Shown here: piece after piece, positions 43,761-55,307 of the stretch
Layout: every line of letters begins with the position of its first letter
Numbering within the stretch: the stretch's first letter is position 1
Assembly: GCA_024516035.1 (NCBI GenBank)
Contig: CM044959.1
Location: 12,020,778-12,084,777 of the forward strand
Direction: 5' to 3'
DNA length: 64,000 nt
Source of the DNA: Bactericera cockerelli
Taxonomy: Eukaryota > Arthropoda > Insecta > Hemiptera > Triozidae
Made by a program: the position numbers and the translations under genes
Notes under the pieces: model-generated
Told to the model about the DNA's origin: nothing
Database searches by the model: none
What the model saw: only the letters and a program-made list of their open reading frames with translations

Positions 43761-46700
43761 CTGAGTCCAACCACACATCGAAAAAAAGAACTCAGGAAGT
43801 ATTCAGCAAATCAACACAAGTTAAATCAAGCTTTAACAAGAGAGTAAGATAATGTAGAGATGGAATGAGAGAGAGAGACATACAGAAGAGAGTAAAGAGA
43901 GATAGAGAAGCAAAAAGGGCCAAAACGACGGTATGAAAGAGAGTACGAGAGAAAAGAAAGAGAGAGATAAGCTCAGCATTTACTAGCAGTTCTGGCTGAA
44001 AAAATAAACCATACAAAAGAAGACTGTGGAGAGAGGGAGAGACTTTTTTCCACATAATTTGAATCGAATAAAAAGGCGAATAATCAGAAGACAAAAGAAT
44101 CCAGAGCGCAGTGAAGACGAGGCAGAAGCAATAGGCAAAGTTCAAGTGCAGAACAGGAACACAAAAGCTGGCGGATTTGTGCAAAACCTTCAGGGTGTAT
44201 CACGATATCAGTTTTCTCAAAAAGTTTCTGAAATGAGTAGTTAAATTCTATGCATAGATTCTGAGTCTGAGTATTTCATTTCGCGTACAGATTTCTCAGT
44301 ATTTCTGCAGGTATTATGAGGACTTTTTTATTTGCTTGTAAATTTTGCAAATCATTGAAAGTGGACTTAACTTAAGAGTGAGTATTATTAGAATTGACGA
44401 AAAGAACTATTGTTGAAAATCCTGTAAATTGCTAGAACCGTTTGAAAGCACACGTGCATAATTATGTAATAAATTTACTATTTGGGAATCAAAGGGTAAA
44501 CTTGTTTTTCAATTTTAACAATACAACAATATTCTTCAATGCAAATCACCCCGTATTAGCCTACTGCGTACAATAATGGATTGAACGTGAAATATGAAAA
44601 AAGCTGAACTGTCTGACACTTGTAAAATGAAGCTGGAGCCCCCTACTCGTACTCTGAATGGATCATTAAAAGCCCTTGTTAAGTCGAGGAGGCACATTAA
44701 CACATCAAGTAGCGAGGGATTGATTGATTCCTGCGTTGAAAGCTGGGCAGACATATTTTCCATTGTTTTAAGAGAGAAAGAGAAATAGAGAGAGAGAAAG
44801 AGAATGAGAGAGAGAAAAAATTGGAGAGAAACAGAGAGAGCGAATGAGAGAGAGAGAAAGAGAAATTTCAAAAGCACTCAACAGTATGAGCTAAGTACGG
44901 AAATGTCGGCTTTAGAAGCTAAAATGTAAATGTTCAAGACTCAGGAAAGACCATTACAAGTATTTAAAAGTGTACTTTAATGTACAAGTAAGGAACAGTA
45001 TCAGAGTTTGTAATCATGCTGACGATTAAAAAAGTGTTATCCCCAATAAAAAATTGGATCGGTATTGCTATTCCAGTCTAATCAGAGCACCACTGTTCTA
45101 GAAAGTTAAAATTTTACGTAATGTAATGGCGTGAAAAACAGCACAAAGAGAGATTTCGATAGAAAATATAGTGCAAGAAGTTTCCTTGAAATTAGAAAAC
45201 AAGATGCTCATGAAAGAGAAGAAACAAATTCAAACAGTGAAACATTCCCACAATAAAGTATTTGCTCTCTAAGTGGAGCAGTATGGAGTATCAAGACAAG
45301 CCGTCTAATTTGGCAAGTAGACACACTTGAAAACAAAACGAACCGTCAAAAACAAGATGAGCTTCTCGACAACACAACAGACATAGATGAAGATACCGGC
45401 GAAGGACTTGGAGCAATTGTTGAGACTGTGGAGCTCTTGAAAATCAATACCCACTTGAACATTATGAACAACTTCAGTGAATGAACAAAAGAGAAGATGA
45501 AAGAGAAGGAAACAAAGATTAGGAAAGACTGGATGAAGAAGAGAGAGACTACAGAAAAGAAGACGATGGGGAAGATGGTGTGGTGAAGATGAGTTCAAAA
45601 GAATTTAAGGAGAAATAATGAAATCTAATGGTTGGGAAGGAAGACATGAAAAATTACAATTTGAATTTTTTGTTAAAGACTCGCTGAGGAAGTACGAAAA
45701 CCTGAAATGTGAACAAATTCACTAAGATATTTTTATTCCTTATCTTATGTTCTCACAAAGTGGAAGTCACCACCGAACTCACTGATCGAGGGTATTTTAT
45801 ACTCTTTATTTAACCGTTTGTTCTCACTCGGGGATCCATGTACATGTACAGTGTACAATGTACACCTTTACTAAATTATCTCACAACAAGGAATCTTATT
45901 AGACTGTTTCTCTACAATGACAATAATATTTACTCTGAATTATCTAAATAAAATATATTAACTATCTGCCATCTATACGAATGCTCTAACAGGGTTTTAT
46001 CTTTTGATGAGTATGACCAACGTTAATTACGTATGCCAAATTTGAATTTCAATATGAAAATAGGAAGGTTGGCAGAGCTTGTCTAAGGCGCAAATCGCGC
46101 CTTGTTGCGATATTGAACCTACAGAATGAATTTTTATTTTTAAATATCAATAACAACTCGACTCTCAGCGCCAGCTTCATAACTACTACATTATGTTAAA
46201 GCCGTTATTTTTAAGTCATAACACAACGGTATAGGGTTCAACCGTTATCAAAACTTTTAAAGGCGTCAGTCATTCCCGTGAACATAGAGCAGGAATTCAC
46301 CCCTCCTAAAATGTAAATGTCTTGTCAGCTAGAGAGGGTGTTATTTTACCTGTAACTGAAAGTTGAACAGTCAGGTTACCGCATTATGTTGGGGAGGAAG
46401 AAGAGAGGGAGAAGGAGGGAGAGGGAGGAGGAATGAACAACGGCAAAGGAAAACTTGAAGAGCCAACGGGAGTTGCGGACTCTTCAGTTTTCACTTGATA
46501 ATACCAACATTACTTTTGCCTCCACAAGAATTTCATCTGATACCTCTAATATTTTCAAAAAGATTTTTGTCAATTGAATAGATAAGTTGAAACATCTTCA
46601 ATTGTTTTTTCTTCTTTTCAAATCAACGCAACGGTGGAAAACAATTGTTGAATTTTCACCTTCTTTTGATTTCAGTAAAAAAAAAATTCACTATGAAATT

Positions 46701-47400
46701 CGCCAAAAGAATTTTGTGAGAATAGAAAATATTGGTCTACAAATGATCTTGAATATTAACCCTATGATATAATTGAATAGTATTGAAGAAATTGACTCTT
46801 CAGGACCGGAGGGAGGAGAAGAAAAGTATCTGCCTGTTCCAGAAATTTTCTAACTTGAAATTGAATGAAGAAGACTTCACAGGACTAAAGACGCACATCC
46901 TAAGCCTCATTATTTAGAACAAACAGATCGATGCTACTTTTTGCTCTTCACAGAACGTACATATTTCACTTCCCTGTCTCCCTTCTCTCTCTTTTCTCTC
47001 ACGACAAGAAGAAAAAAGAGAGAAAGTTGATGAGAGATGGATAGAAGTAAGGACGAAGAGAGAATAAGAAAGGGAAAAGATCAGAGGCAGAGGAAAGGAA
47101 CAGAGGAGATAGAGAGGTTGAAGAAAGAGTGAGCGAAAGAAATTTGCATTTTAAAGTGTTTCAAAGTCAACAGCAACTTGTGAAGGGAGTAATGGGAGAA
47201 AAATGAGGATGCAGAGGAGATATGAGAGAGCTGAGGAGAGAAAACAGAAGAGTAGGAGTGATGACCAGGAGAAGGGAAGAAGGAAAGAAAAAGGTGGGCT
47301 AAAGAGAGAAGGAAAAGAAAAAGAGACAGGAAGGGCTAAAAAAAATGATGATAGGGGAAGAAGAGAAAAAGAGAGAGAGAGTCGAAATTGCATGTTTTTT
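43761..47400. other. Ddr intron interior with purine-rich patches
   Basis: Impure (GA)n patches occur at 43865-43970, 44770-44870, 46390-46440 and 46985-47390. Overlapping Arg/Glu/Lys or Leu/Ser frames are low complexity. No gene is supported. Confidence 0.5.
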
Positions 47401-47427
47401 ACCTGGACGAAAGCGGTAATATAATGA

Positions 47428-47910
47428 AAAAATCTGGTGTAAACATCACACGACTTTCCTTACCCCCCAAAAAGGACTCGAATTCCGCCACTGGTGACTC
47501 AACAGTAACAGATAACTAAAAATAAATGCCAAATTCGTAATCAGCACTTCAAAATCATTGAATTTGATATGTCACAATCCAAAACTAGGATGAATAATAA
47601 AAAAGTTAGTCTAAGCGGGTCCCTCCAAAATACCGGTAAATTTGAGCCGAGGTCCAAAAAGTTCAAGATATCAAAAAAATGATCAGAATAGACCCCTATT
47701 ATTTTTGCATTCTAAGAAAATGTTGTTCTACAACTTTTTTTGTATCTCTAACCAATTCAAAGAAGCGTCGCTTGCGGCTAATATTTGCGGCCCTGCGGCC
47801 GTGGAATGCGGCCGATTTCAACCAAAAGTTTCGTGGTTCGTCTGGTGTATAAAATTAATTTCCATACTAAATTTCAAGTCTCTATCTCTTACCGTTCTCG
47901 AGATATCCTG

Positions 47911-47947
<37 letters not shown>

Positions 47948-48095
47948 ACAGACAGACAGACGCACGGACCAATGGCTGGAAACAACTTTTTTGGTATCCT
48001 GAGGCTATGATTCGTCCAGAAATGTGAAAACCTGGGTAGGTCAAATTTTCGACGAATACAATACTTTCCTTATAATAGGATAAGGAAAGTAAAAA
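47428..48095 (+). mobile_element. Dispersed repeat F, long copy
   Basis: It opens AAATCTGGTGTAAACATCAC, ACGACTTTCCTTA and ends CTTTCCTTATAATAGGATAA, GGAAAGT. The short inverted motif ACTTTCCTTA/TAAGGAAAGT marks both ends. Inside are GGCCCTGCGGCCGTGGAATG, CTCTTACCGTTCTCGAGATA and a (CA)n plus CAGACAGACAGA run (47911-47962). No coding capacity is trusted. It is a non-autonomous element of unknown class. Confidence 0.65.
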
Positions 48096-50310
48096 ATTTA
48101 CATAGCAAAAAGAATTAAGGGTGACTTCAGAGGCTCAGAACTTGGTACAAAATTTTCTCTCTTAAAATGAACTCTTCACTTGCCAGCCTAAACTGCTAAG
48201 GTCAGCGCTCATGCTTCTGATTTTCTAAACTTCTAAATAAGAATGTTTGTTCTTAGATCGGTTTGAAATCTGTAAGAAATTTTAACCATTGAAAGTATTT
48301 TTTACAAGGACGGTTTCACAGGGATTAATCTACCTACTTTTACTTCTGATTAAATTTGACCTTCAGCACATCATAAATTATTACCAGATAAAAAAAGCAT
48401 TCTCCTCACCAATATCACCAAGAATAACAGTAAATTACTAGAAAAGCTTACAGAAAGCCACCAGAGATAGTTAAATTTGGATTTTCTAATAAGTTTTTCT
48501 TTTCCGCTCTTGATGAAACCTTATTTCTCGACATGAGCTCTTAGGAATCCAAATTTCTGTAGATTGAATATGATGTAGATTTTACAAAGTTGAAATCTAT
48601 GAAACTCAAACAGATAACACGATGGACCTTCAATTAAGAAATTTATCTCTGTACATGTATTTATTTACACACATACATAAGAATAAAGAAAGTATCATGA
48701 CTTTTAAGAAACGATGTATGTAGATATTATTTTTGAGTAAGTATATATGTGGATACAGACACTGCAAGTATTGTGTTAGGTAGTTTTTTATTTCATTTGG
48801 TTCTGATCCAAAATTCAAATTTGCATTCTTCTGAGCAAATTTGCCTCCTCCATCCCTATTGGTCCAATTAGATTCAAGCATGGTGGAAATTCCTTGTACA
48901 TACTCCAATAGATTTGACCGGTGATTGACCTGACCTATCACAGGCTCCCTCTCTCACTTGAGTGACATAAGTCAGTAAGTGTTCAATCAGAAGACCTCTA
49001 ATATAATGCATTCCGATACATATATACTTTGGATTGTGCTTGTCCAATGAAATCTATCCAATTGTGATTATTTTTAGCTGAAAAAAAAAAAAACGATACA
49101 GCATAGGATGCCAAATATTTTGCAAACAGGATATTTTCACAGGAGTTTCTATTGAGCAAGATGTTACAAAACTCAAGAGCAAATATGCTTCTTGTTTAAT
49201 ATTTGCGGTTGTTGGAATAAGGTGATTTGGTCCAGGTCCAGTAATAATCGGTAGTGGACATGAAAAATGATGTCCAATTTGAGGCATTTCAGAGAAATTT
49301 CAAATGACACATCAAACGGAGAGATTTCAGTAGTGCTATATTTTTTACTGTGTCAATTTTTCAATCAAAGAAGGGCACGAATAAAATTCTCACCATCAAT
49401 ATGAAACAAGTCTTACAAAAAATCTACGACAATGTTCAAGGAAAAATGTTTTATGCATACCAGAGAACAAAGTAAGAAAGAGAGAATAAGAGAAAAGAAA
49501 TGTTATGAAATGTGTGAATTTAGAATACAAGGAAAGCACACAGAAAAAAGGCTTAAAGCTAAAGAAGACATAAGTTGAAAGAGAGAGAGAGAGAGAGAGA
49601 GAGTGAGTGAGAGAGAGAGTGAGAGAGAGAGAGATGAAGAAAAGAATATAGAAAATTACAAACCTGCTCAAGAGGTTTTCTTTTCTACGTCGAACAAAGA
49701 AGAGAGAAGGAAAAATAAAGACATTTGCAATAAGACTGTAAGCTTGAGCTGCATTTGAAAAACATAATATCAAGAGAGACAGGGGAGGGGAGGGGATTCT
49801 AAGTTATATATATCCGTCTTGAACATGTAAGAAATAGCTACAGATACAAAACTTATATACTCGAGTAGTACATGAAGGAAAAACTAGAAATTCAGCACCA
49901 ACATACATAGGTATAAGAAAATAAATATACTGCTGAGAACAATATGGAGGAAACACGAGCACATGATGATGAAGCAAAATACACAATAGCTGAGGAAGAC
50001 GATTGAGGAGAACAGGAGGACAATAAAAAGCAGACTTTGTCCATTTTGGACAAAGATGATGCCAACGCTGACAAAATGTGAAAAAAGTACGTGTTCCAGT
50101 CTTGTGTTCTACATTATTTTGATTCTAATGTACCTATTTCAGTCGACTTAATAAAATTGTCGAGATAGTCAAATATCATCCCCAATTAAATGATCGGCTT
50201 CAGGTTGGATATGGAAAGGTCAAAGTGAAGAGAATAAGACGTCAATTTTCACCAGTAGTATGGCAACATTCAGATTTTATACGGAAACATAGAGGAAACC
50301 GTGACAAGCA
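48096..50310. other. Ddr intron, mostly unique, with (GA)n at 49577-49633
   Basis: A (GA)n/(GTGA) microsatellite is at 49577-49633 and poly-A at 49080-49093. A minus frame at 49054-49287 is less repetitive than most, but has no recognisable domain. Nothing firm was found. Confidence 0.45.
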
Positions 50311-50316
50311 CGCAAC

Positions 50317-50450
50317 TAGAATAGAATAGAATAGAATAGAATAGAAATTACCTTGTTTATACTGCCGAGGTGAGACTAAAAAGTCCCTTTATTCAGCAGT
50401 CTAAACAAGGTCTCGTTTATTTTCAAATTTAAACAGACATTTTGTACAGA
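50317..50450 (+). repeat. Repeat H copy 1 with (AGAAT)n head
   Basis: AGAATAGAATAGAATAGAAT, TACCTTGTTTATACTGCCGA, GGTGAGACTAAAAAGTCCC and ..CAGCAGTCTAA. A second copy is at 54461-54600. It is an unidentified dispersed family. Confidence 0.7.
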
Positions 50451-50505
50451 CATTTAATATTCTTAAAACTAGAAATAGGCATAGGCACAGCCTTCGCAAA
50501 AATAC

Positions 50506-50645
50506 AGAAATTGTTGTTCATTTGAAACCCTGAAATATAAATTTGAAAGGATACTATTGAGATGATGATGATAATAGAAATTGTTGTTCAGTTGAAACCC
50601 TGAAATATAAATTTGAAAGGATACTATTGAGATGATGATGATAAT
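50506..50645 (+). repeat. Near-perfect 70-bp tandem duplication
   Basis: AGAAATTGTTGTTCA(T/G)TTGA starts at 50506 and at 50576. The two 70-bp copies differ at about one base, so the duplication is very recent or an assembly effect. Confidence 0.9.
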
Positions 50646-50897
50646 AATAAAAACAAATTGATCAAAACAAACCCATGCAATATCTTAGGACTAATATAGA
50701 TAAAGATTATAATACTCCTCGCCCTATACATTCAGCTTGAATCTCCTAATAATCCTTTTGATACCACCATTTCTATTCCTAACCTCATCTAGGAGTATAG
50801 GAATATAATTTTTCCTCCTAGACTCTCACTGTCATACCTCGTTTAAACCCATAACCCCACCTACATACATAATTATTAGACATTCAAGTTTACTTAC

Positions 50898-50970
50898 AAG
50901 TGTCGGAGGCAGCTACTCCCAGCGCAAGGGCCACCAGACCAGACAGAACAGTTCTGACGTACAAATGCAT
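50898..50970 (-). CDS. Ddr: Discoidin domain receptor, signal-peptide exon (coding part)
   Basis: ATG at 50968-50970 starts MHLYVRTVLSGLVALALGVA followed by ASDT. This is a textbook signal peptide: a short basic n-region, a hydrophobic core and a small-residue AxA-type cleavage site (GVAAS). The donor GTAAGTA follows at 50897. The last base T joins the CG of exon 31838-31943 to make Ser, giving DTS-QCVAPLGME, so the mature protein begins almost directly with the discoidin domain, as in DDR receptors. Residues and splice phase were read directly; the family call rests on the next exon. Two upstream ATGs in the same exon (51024 and 50977) are in other frames and may reduce translation. Confidence 0.85.
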
Positions 50971-51028
50971 CTTCCATTCGGTCCCAGGACACTGGAACAG
51001 AGTCAGCAAACCTCAGCTGCACATGGAT
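50971..51028 (-). promoter_or_regulatory. Ddr: Ddr 5' UTR part with two upstream ATGs
   Basis: The exon begins at 51028 after a strong acceptor (CCTTCTTCTTATCTGTTCTAG), so at least one non-coding exon lies further upstream. ATG at 51024 opens a four-codon uORF (ends TGA). ATG at 50977 opens a frame overlapping the Ddr start and terminating inside the next exon after splicing. Confidence 0.6.
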
Positions 51029-51218
51029 CTAGAACAGATAAGAAGAAGGTCAAGTTAGTCAAAAGTAAAGTCTAGAATCTAGATTATCTAGAACAATGTA
51101 TTTTATTATTCAGAAAATTTTCAAATAAATAACTTAAATTTGGCAATACACGCTTGTGGATCTACAAGTAAAACATAAGTTGAGTGATCACTTCTGAAAA
51201 ATACTAGCATCATCATCA

Positions 51219-51412
51219 TAGGGTGGCGTCATCGTGAACGACGGTAGCCAGACAGTGGAGGAATGACTCAGCACTTCTACCACTGTCTTTACAAGGAGGC
51301 TAATAATTGACAATCGCCCCAGAACCAAGCCAATGCTGGTCTACTCCCTGTTTATAGTCCCCCAGCCAGACTACTGGTCTACTACCTGTTTATAGTCCCC
51401 CAGCCAGCATAA
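51219..51412 (+). repeat. Dispersed repeat I, copy 2
   Basis: GGGTGGCGTCATCGTGAACG, GACAGTGGAGGAATGACTCA, CCAGAACCAAGCCAATGCTG, then two GTCTACT(C/A)CCTGTTTATAG blocks, each followed by TCCCCCAGCCAG. It is the reverse of 10858-11037. It sits about 190 bases upstream of the Ddr exon. Confidence 0.8.
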
Positions 51413-51741
51413 CGTTTATTATTTGAAAGTCAGCAAAATATTTCAACCTTTCAAGAAAGGTGCATACAATTTTCATGAGTAAGCTTTTGGAAACCATTGA
51501 CAACAATAATCTGAAAAGAGTTGCGTGGATTGCCACAGTACCAGAGAGGGAAAGGATTTGTAATACTGTCTTATATTGTGTGCTAAGAATAAGTTCAATT
51601 ATTCCGGTGCTTTGATCTGATGAAGAAATTAAATGAAAACTTGAGCCTCATTTGGAGTTCCGCGATGTGCGAGCCCTTTCAACTCCTGAAAATTTGATAC
51701 AATTAATGAATGAAGAACTGGAATAAGACAGTATATGTGGT

Positions 51742-51905
51742 ATCAGTATAAACAGAAAAGTGAGAAGTTGTACTAGATGTACATGAATATCAGAACATAC
51801 CTGGACAGCTGTTTCGAGCTTATTTGCTCTCATCAGCAGGTAATAGTTCTGAGTATCCATGCCATCAACTAACCTCTCTATTTTAATCAGTATAAACAGA
51901 AAAGT
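51742..51905 (+). repeat. Repeat G, reference copy with 20-bp terminal direct repeats
   Basis: ATCAGTATAAACAGAAAAGT occurs at 51742-51761 and 51886-51905, a period of 144 bp. Between are GTACTAGATGTACATGAATA, GGACAGCTGTTTCGAGCTTA and CTCATCAGCAGGTAATAGTT. Other copies at 17295, 21507, 2262 and 54491 keep the same ends, so this is a minisatellite-like unit that disperses. Confidence 0.85.
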
Positions 51906-51946
51906 ACTTTTACAATGATACATTTGTATCATTGTAAAAGTACTTT
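51901..51946. repeat. Perfect 46-bp palindrome
   Basis: The arms of 22 bases (51901-51922 and 51925-51946) are exact reverse complements around a central TT. They start AAAGTACTTTTACAATGATA and end in its complement. It begins inside the last bases of repeat G. It would form a long hairpin or cruciform. Confidence 0.95.
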
Positions 51947-54080
51947 GTGAAACTTATGATGTGGGTATTGGACATCTAAATTTAACATAAATTATTATCT
52001 CTATATTATTTTCTGATAATGTAAGTACCCGGGAAATAAATTGACCTTTCGTGGCATATTTTGAAGATATGCCATGAAAGACAAGAAATCCCAAAATATC
52101 ACGGCAACATTTCAATCCTTGAATAATTGTTCAAAAAACAACGTCATTCACTCTTTACAAGTTAATCGTTACAGAACTGGAACATTTTGACTACAAGTAC
52201 ATAAAACAATTTGTACTTTAAAGTGACTGATTTCTAGACTTTCCATTCTCCCATTCAGGTTTAAAACTTTTACTAGGTGAAAGAGAGTTTAAAAATCATC
52301 ATCTCAGTCACTTCAGTAAAAGAAAACAAGAAGAAGAAGCCAAAGGGTCGGTAAAAAGTAAGTCATTAAGCTTTTAATTTGAAACCTAAATACCCGAGAT
52401 AGGTAACATTGAACATTTTGAGCTTCTTAAAAATTCAGAAATAGCGAGTAGGGTAGGATGGGGAAAAGCGTTCAGCATAATTACTGTGTCACGCTTGAGA
52501 GACATTTTCTCCATTACTAGTTAATGCTGGGACGTGTTGTACTGCAGGCTTATTGACTAGGAGATGAGACTCTGGAATACTCTGGATGTTCCAGGACAAA
52601 TTGTTGACTTTTTAAGTCTCCATCCTCCAGGATGTATTGCTTTGTCTCAGGCTTGAAATAGACTCTTTCTACTCTCACCTGCTAAAAAGAGGCCGCCTTT
52701 ATTTTTATCGAGTTTCCTTTTTGGAGAAACAAACTCATTGGCAGGTGCTTTCCAAAATGTTCGAAAGGTCGAGAAAAATTCTGATGAGGGGTTTCGCTAG
52801 CATGTCTTGCTGTTTTGAGTTCCTAAGAGATCGATTCTTTTTGTTTGTTATAATTCAATAAATTAATCGATCTATATGCAAGTTCAACTAGACAATTTTA
52901 AATTTAGAACATGGATAACGATTGTTCAAATGTTTCAACGCAACACTTATTTCGGATTACTGAAAACACAAAATCTGACATTTTTTTATTGCCCTTGATA
53001 TCTAAATTCTTTGTTTGAAACTTGATTATGAATTCAGAATAGGGGAAACAACTAAAGATATAAAGTTGAGGAATATCAATTCTAAATTTAGGTAAATCAA
53101 AAAACAAAATGATGAAGAAGTCTTATTCTTCATTTACCCAAACACAAATTACCTGAGTGTGAAATCCCACACTTGTAGAATAGCAATTAAATGACCGTAA
53201 GCCCGGCTAATTCAAGTTTATAAATGATCATGAAATTACCATTTTAATTTCTTTGTCTACAAAACAGGTCTGCCTTCGTGCAATAATAATATAATTACTT
53301 TATTAATAGTCTTAGCCAGCAGAATATATAAATAATAATTATTTGAATAGCAGTTATAATCAAATTATTTTTCTAGCAATAAACATATTTTTATCCATGC
53401 ATATAACCTAGGTGGTTTTAATTAGATTTCAGGATTAAAATACTTCGTTTAATTGGTGGTCTATTAAATGGTAATCAAAAAGTGGGTACTTTTCTGTAAT
53501 TGGCTAGGCACGTTTATATCGTTCGATACATTTGTTTAAAATGTCTATTTAATATGCATTTCCTGTTTCCGTAACATTGTTTAACCATTGTTGTTAGTGC
53601 CTCGTGCATGCGGGTTGCATCTTGAGGGTGCATGTCCTTAATGAGTCATTTACATGAGGGAGTGACCCAGGCATAGACTCAAAGTTCAAGGGTCAGGATA
53701 TCAAGGTTGAGCAGGTATAAGCTGTATTGAAGAGGAAACGACTGTTATTATAGAAATACCACCTAACAGAAGGAAAAAGAGGAATTGACAATTATAAACT
53801 GACCATAATTTGACAATACAGAGCAATTGACAAATTTCCAATTAGAAAATTATGGAACTTATTGAAAATTGTGTGTATCTAATTGAAATGTTTTTCATTA
53901 GAATATCACAAGTCCCGACAAAACTAAAAAAAAATATACATCAAACTACTTACAATATTTTAAAAGATGAAGTATTCAAGTTTTTTTTTTTTTACAATAC
54001 AAGATTCAAGAAATATTCAAGATTAATTGAGATAGATAATAAATAACAAGAGTTCAATATTAATAAGAGTAACTGATATT
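51947..54080. other. Mostly unique AT-rich DNA upstream of Ddr
   Basis: No exon is firmly supported. A 74-residue plus frame (52637-52861) and moderately GC-rich patches at 52450-52800 and 53590-53700 have no recognisable domain. Confidence 0.4.
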
Positions 54081-54082
54081 TC

Positions 54083-54233
54083 TTAGAAGCAGAGAAAATA
54101 CAAGACAACCTCCTTGATGGACATGAAAACGCCTTCAAAGAAACCTGACAACTTTGACGAGCCCTCAAAGATGATGTCTTTATCGTGCCGGATAATGACG
54201 AACAAGAGAGCGTTGTTAAACATTAAAACATGA
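54083..54233 (-). CDS. Possible terminal exon, unknown protein
   Basis: After a plausible acceptor (GGTGCACTTTCCAG before 54233), one base plus 49 codons run to a TAA at 54083-54085. The encoded stretch contains NNALLFVIIRHDKDIIFEGS, then SKLSGFFEGVFMSIKEVV. The 151-bp block is GC-richer than its flanks and the opposite strand is also partly open, so the coding strand is uncertain. I do not recognise the protein. Confidence 0.3.
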
Positions 54234-54460
54234 CTGGAAAGTGCACCGACATGTTAAACATGCATGCGAATTTTCAAAGCTAAAGGCGGTGTTCAAAAAT
54301 CATGCAAAAATAAGGTGTATAATTTACATCGGTATACAGTAAACGCCATTGAAGCTCCAAGCTCTAAGGATATGAATACCCAACTTACAAATTCTTAAAC
54401 GGATCTTCGAATTCTTTAGTGTATTGTACCTATAACACCATTGAAATTCTATCTAGAATA

Positions 54461-54600
54461 GAATAGAATAGAATATAACTTGTTTATACTCAGTATAAAC
54501 AGAATCAGTATAAACAGAAAAGTGATAAGTTGTACTAGATGTACATGAATACTGCCGAGGTAAGACTGAAAAGTCTCTTTACTCCAGCAGTCAATGTGAA
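54461..54600 (+). repeat. Repeat H copy 2, interrupted by a repeat G fragment
   Basis: TAGAATAGAATAGAAT.. AACTTGTTTATACT is interrupted at 54491-54548 by a 58-bp repeat G piece (CAGTATAAACAGAATCAGTA, TAAACAGAAAAGTGATAAGT). It resumes as ACTGCCGAGGTAAGACTGAA. ATACT (54486-54490 and 54549-54553) is duplicated around the insert. Confidence 0.75.
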
Positions 54601-54605
54601 AAGTA

Positions 54606-55073
54606 CTAATTAGGTGAATGTGGAGCAAAGAGGAATATCAAACATTTTATTGAATACCTATATCTGTATATTATTGGACAAATAGGTTGAAAATACAAGA
54701 CCATTCTCACTATGAGACGAAAGGTCAAACTTATTCTGTTCTTTGACAGCAAACGTAAATCAAAAGTACATAATATGAATTTTGAACAAGGAAGCAAATC
54801 AATGGCTCCAATTGTAACATACTTCAGATTACGTTCTCCAGGCGATATTTGTTGCATGCTTGTATTTTGCCTGAGGGCAATCCCACCTATAGGCTCTATG
54901 GTAATCTGGTACTCGAAATAACTAGGTCTTGCAGCACAGCATGCAAATCTCTCATTTTTTTTGGAGAGTCCATCATTCATCACTGTTTTGATCATCTTCT
55001 CATCTTGTATCTCACATCTGCCGCTAGTTTTTCTGCACATACAGAGTGTATAACATCTCAGTAGATAATACAT
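54606..55073 (-). CDS. Uncharacterised 155-residue ORF, Cys-containing
   Basis: This is an intact frame with complex composition: SGRCEIQDEKMIKTVMNDGL, ERFACCAARPSYFEYQITIE, PIGGIALRQNTSMQQISPGE. Cysteines are spaced through the first two thirds and a hydrophobic/aromatic end follows. A TACACTCTGTATGTGCAG near 55035 resembles a splice acceptor, so the N-terminus may be intronic. An AATAAA near the end (about 54640) would suit a short 3' end. No family is recognised. It may be a real terminal exon or a TE relic. Confidence 0.4.
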   Translation of the reverse strand: MYYLLRCYTLCMCRKTSGRCEIQDEKMIKTVMNDGLSKKNERFACCAARPSYFEYQITIEPIGGIALRQNTSMQQISPGERNLKYVTIGAIDLLPCSKFILCTFDLRLLSKNRISLTFRLIVRMVLYFQPICPIIYRYRYSIKCLIFLFAPHSPN

Positions 55074-55307
55074 AAATATAGTATAGTGATGAATTCATTG
55101 GAACACCTAGGAAGTTAGGAACTGTGCTCCAGCATGTCTTTGAACAGTCGTCACTCCATACCATGGATTACTGATATTGGCATCTGATTTTGAGTAACTA
55201 TTTTCTATTTTCAATATTATATTCAAAGTTTTTACGTTTATGTAATTTTCTTCTTTTTTTGTGATACATTTATATGACCATTTTGTTAGATAGTTCATCT
55301 TTCGCCC

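Larger units (their letters stand above)
31944..50897 (-). other. Ddr: Ddr intron 1 (18.95 kb)
   Basis: The intron runs from donor GTAAGTA at 50897 to the acceptor AG at 31944-31945. It is a typical GT-AG intron separating the signal-peptide exon from the first discoidin exon. It holds SINE copies, MITEs, repeats F, H and I, microsatellites and a degenerate coding-like patch. No host exon on the minus strand between these two is needed, because the phases join directly. Confidence 0.8.
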
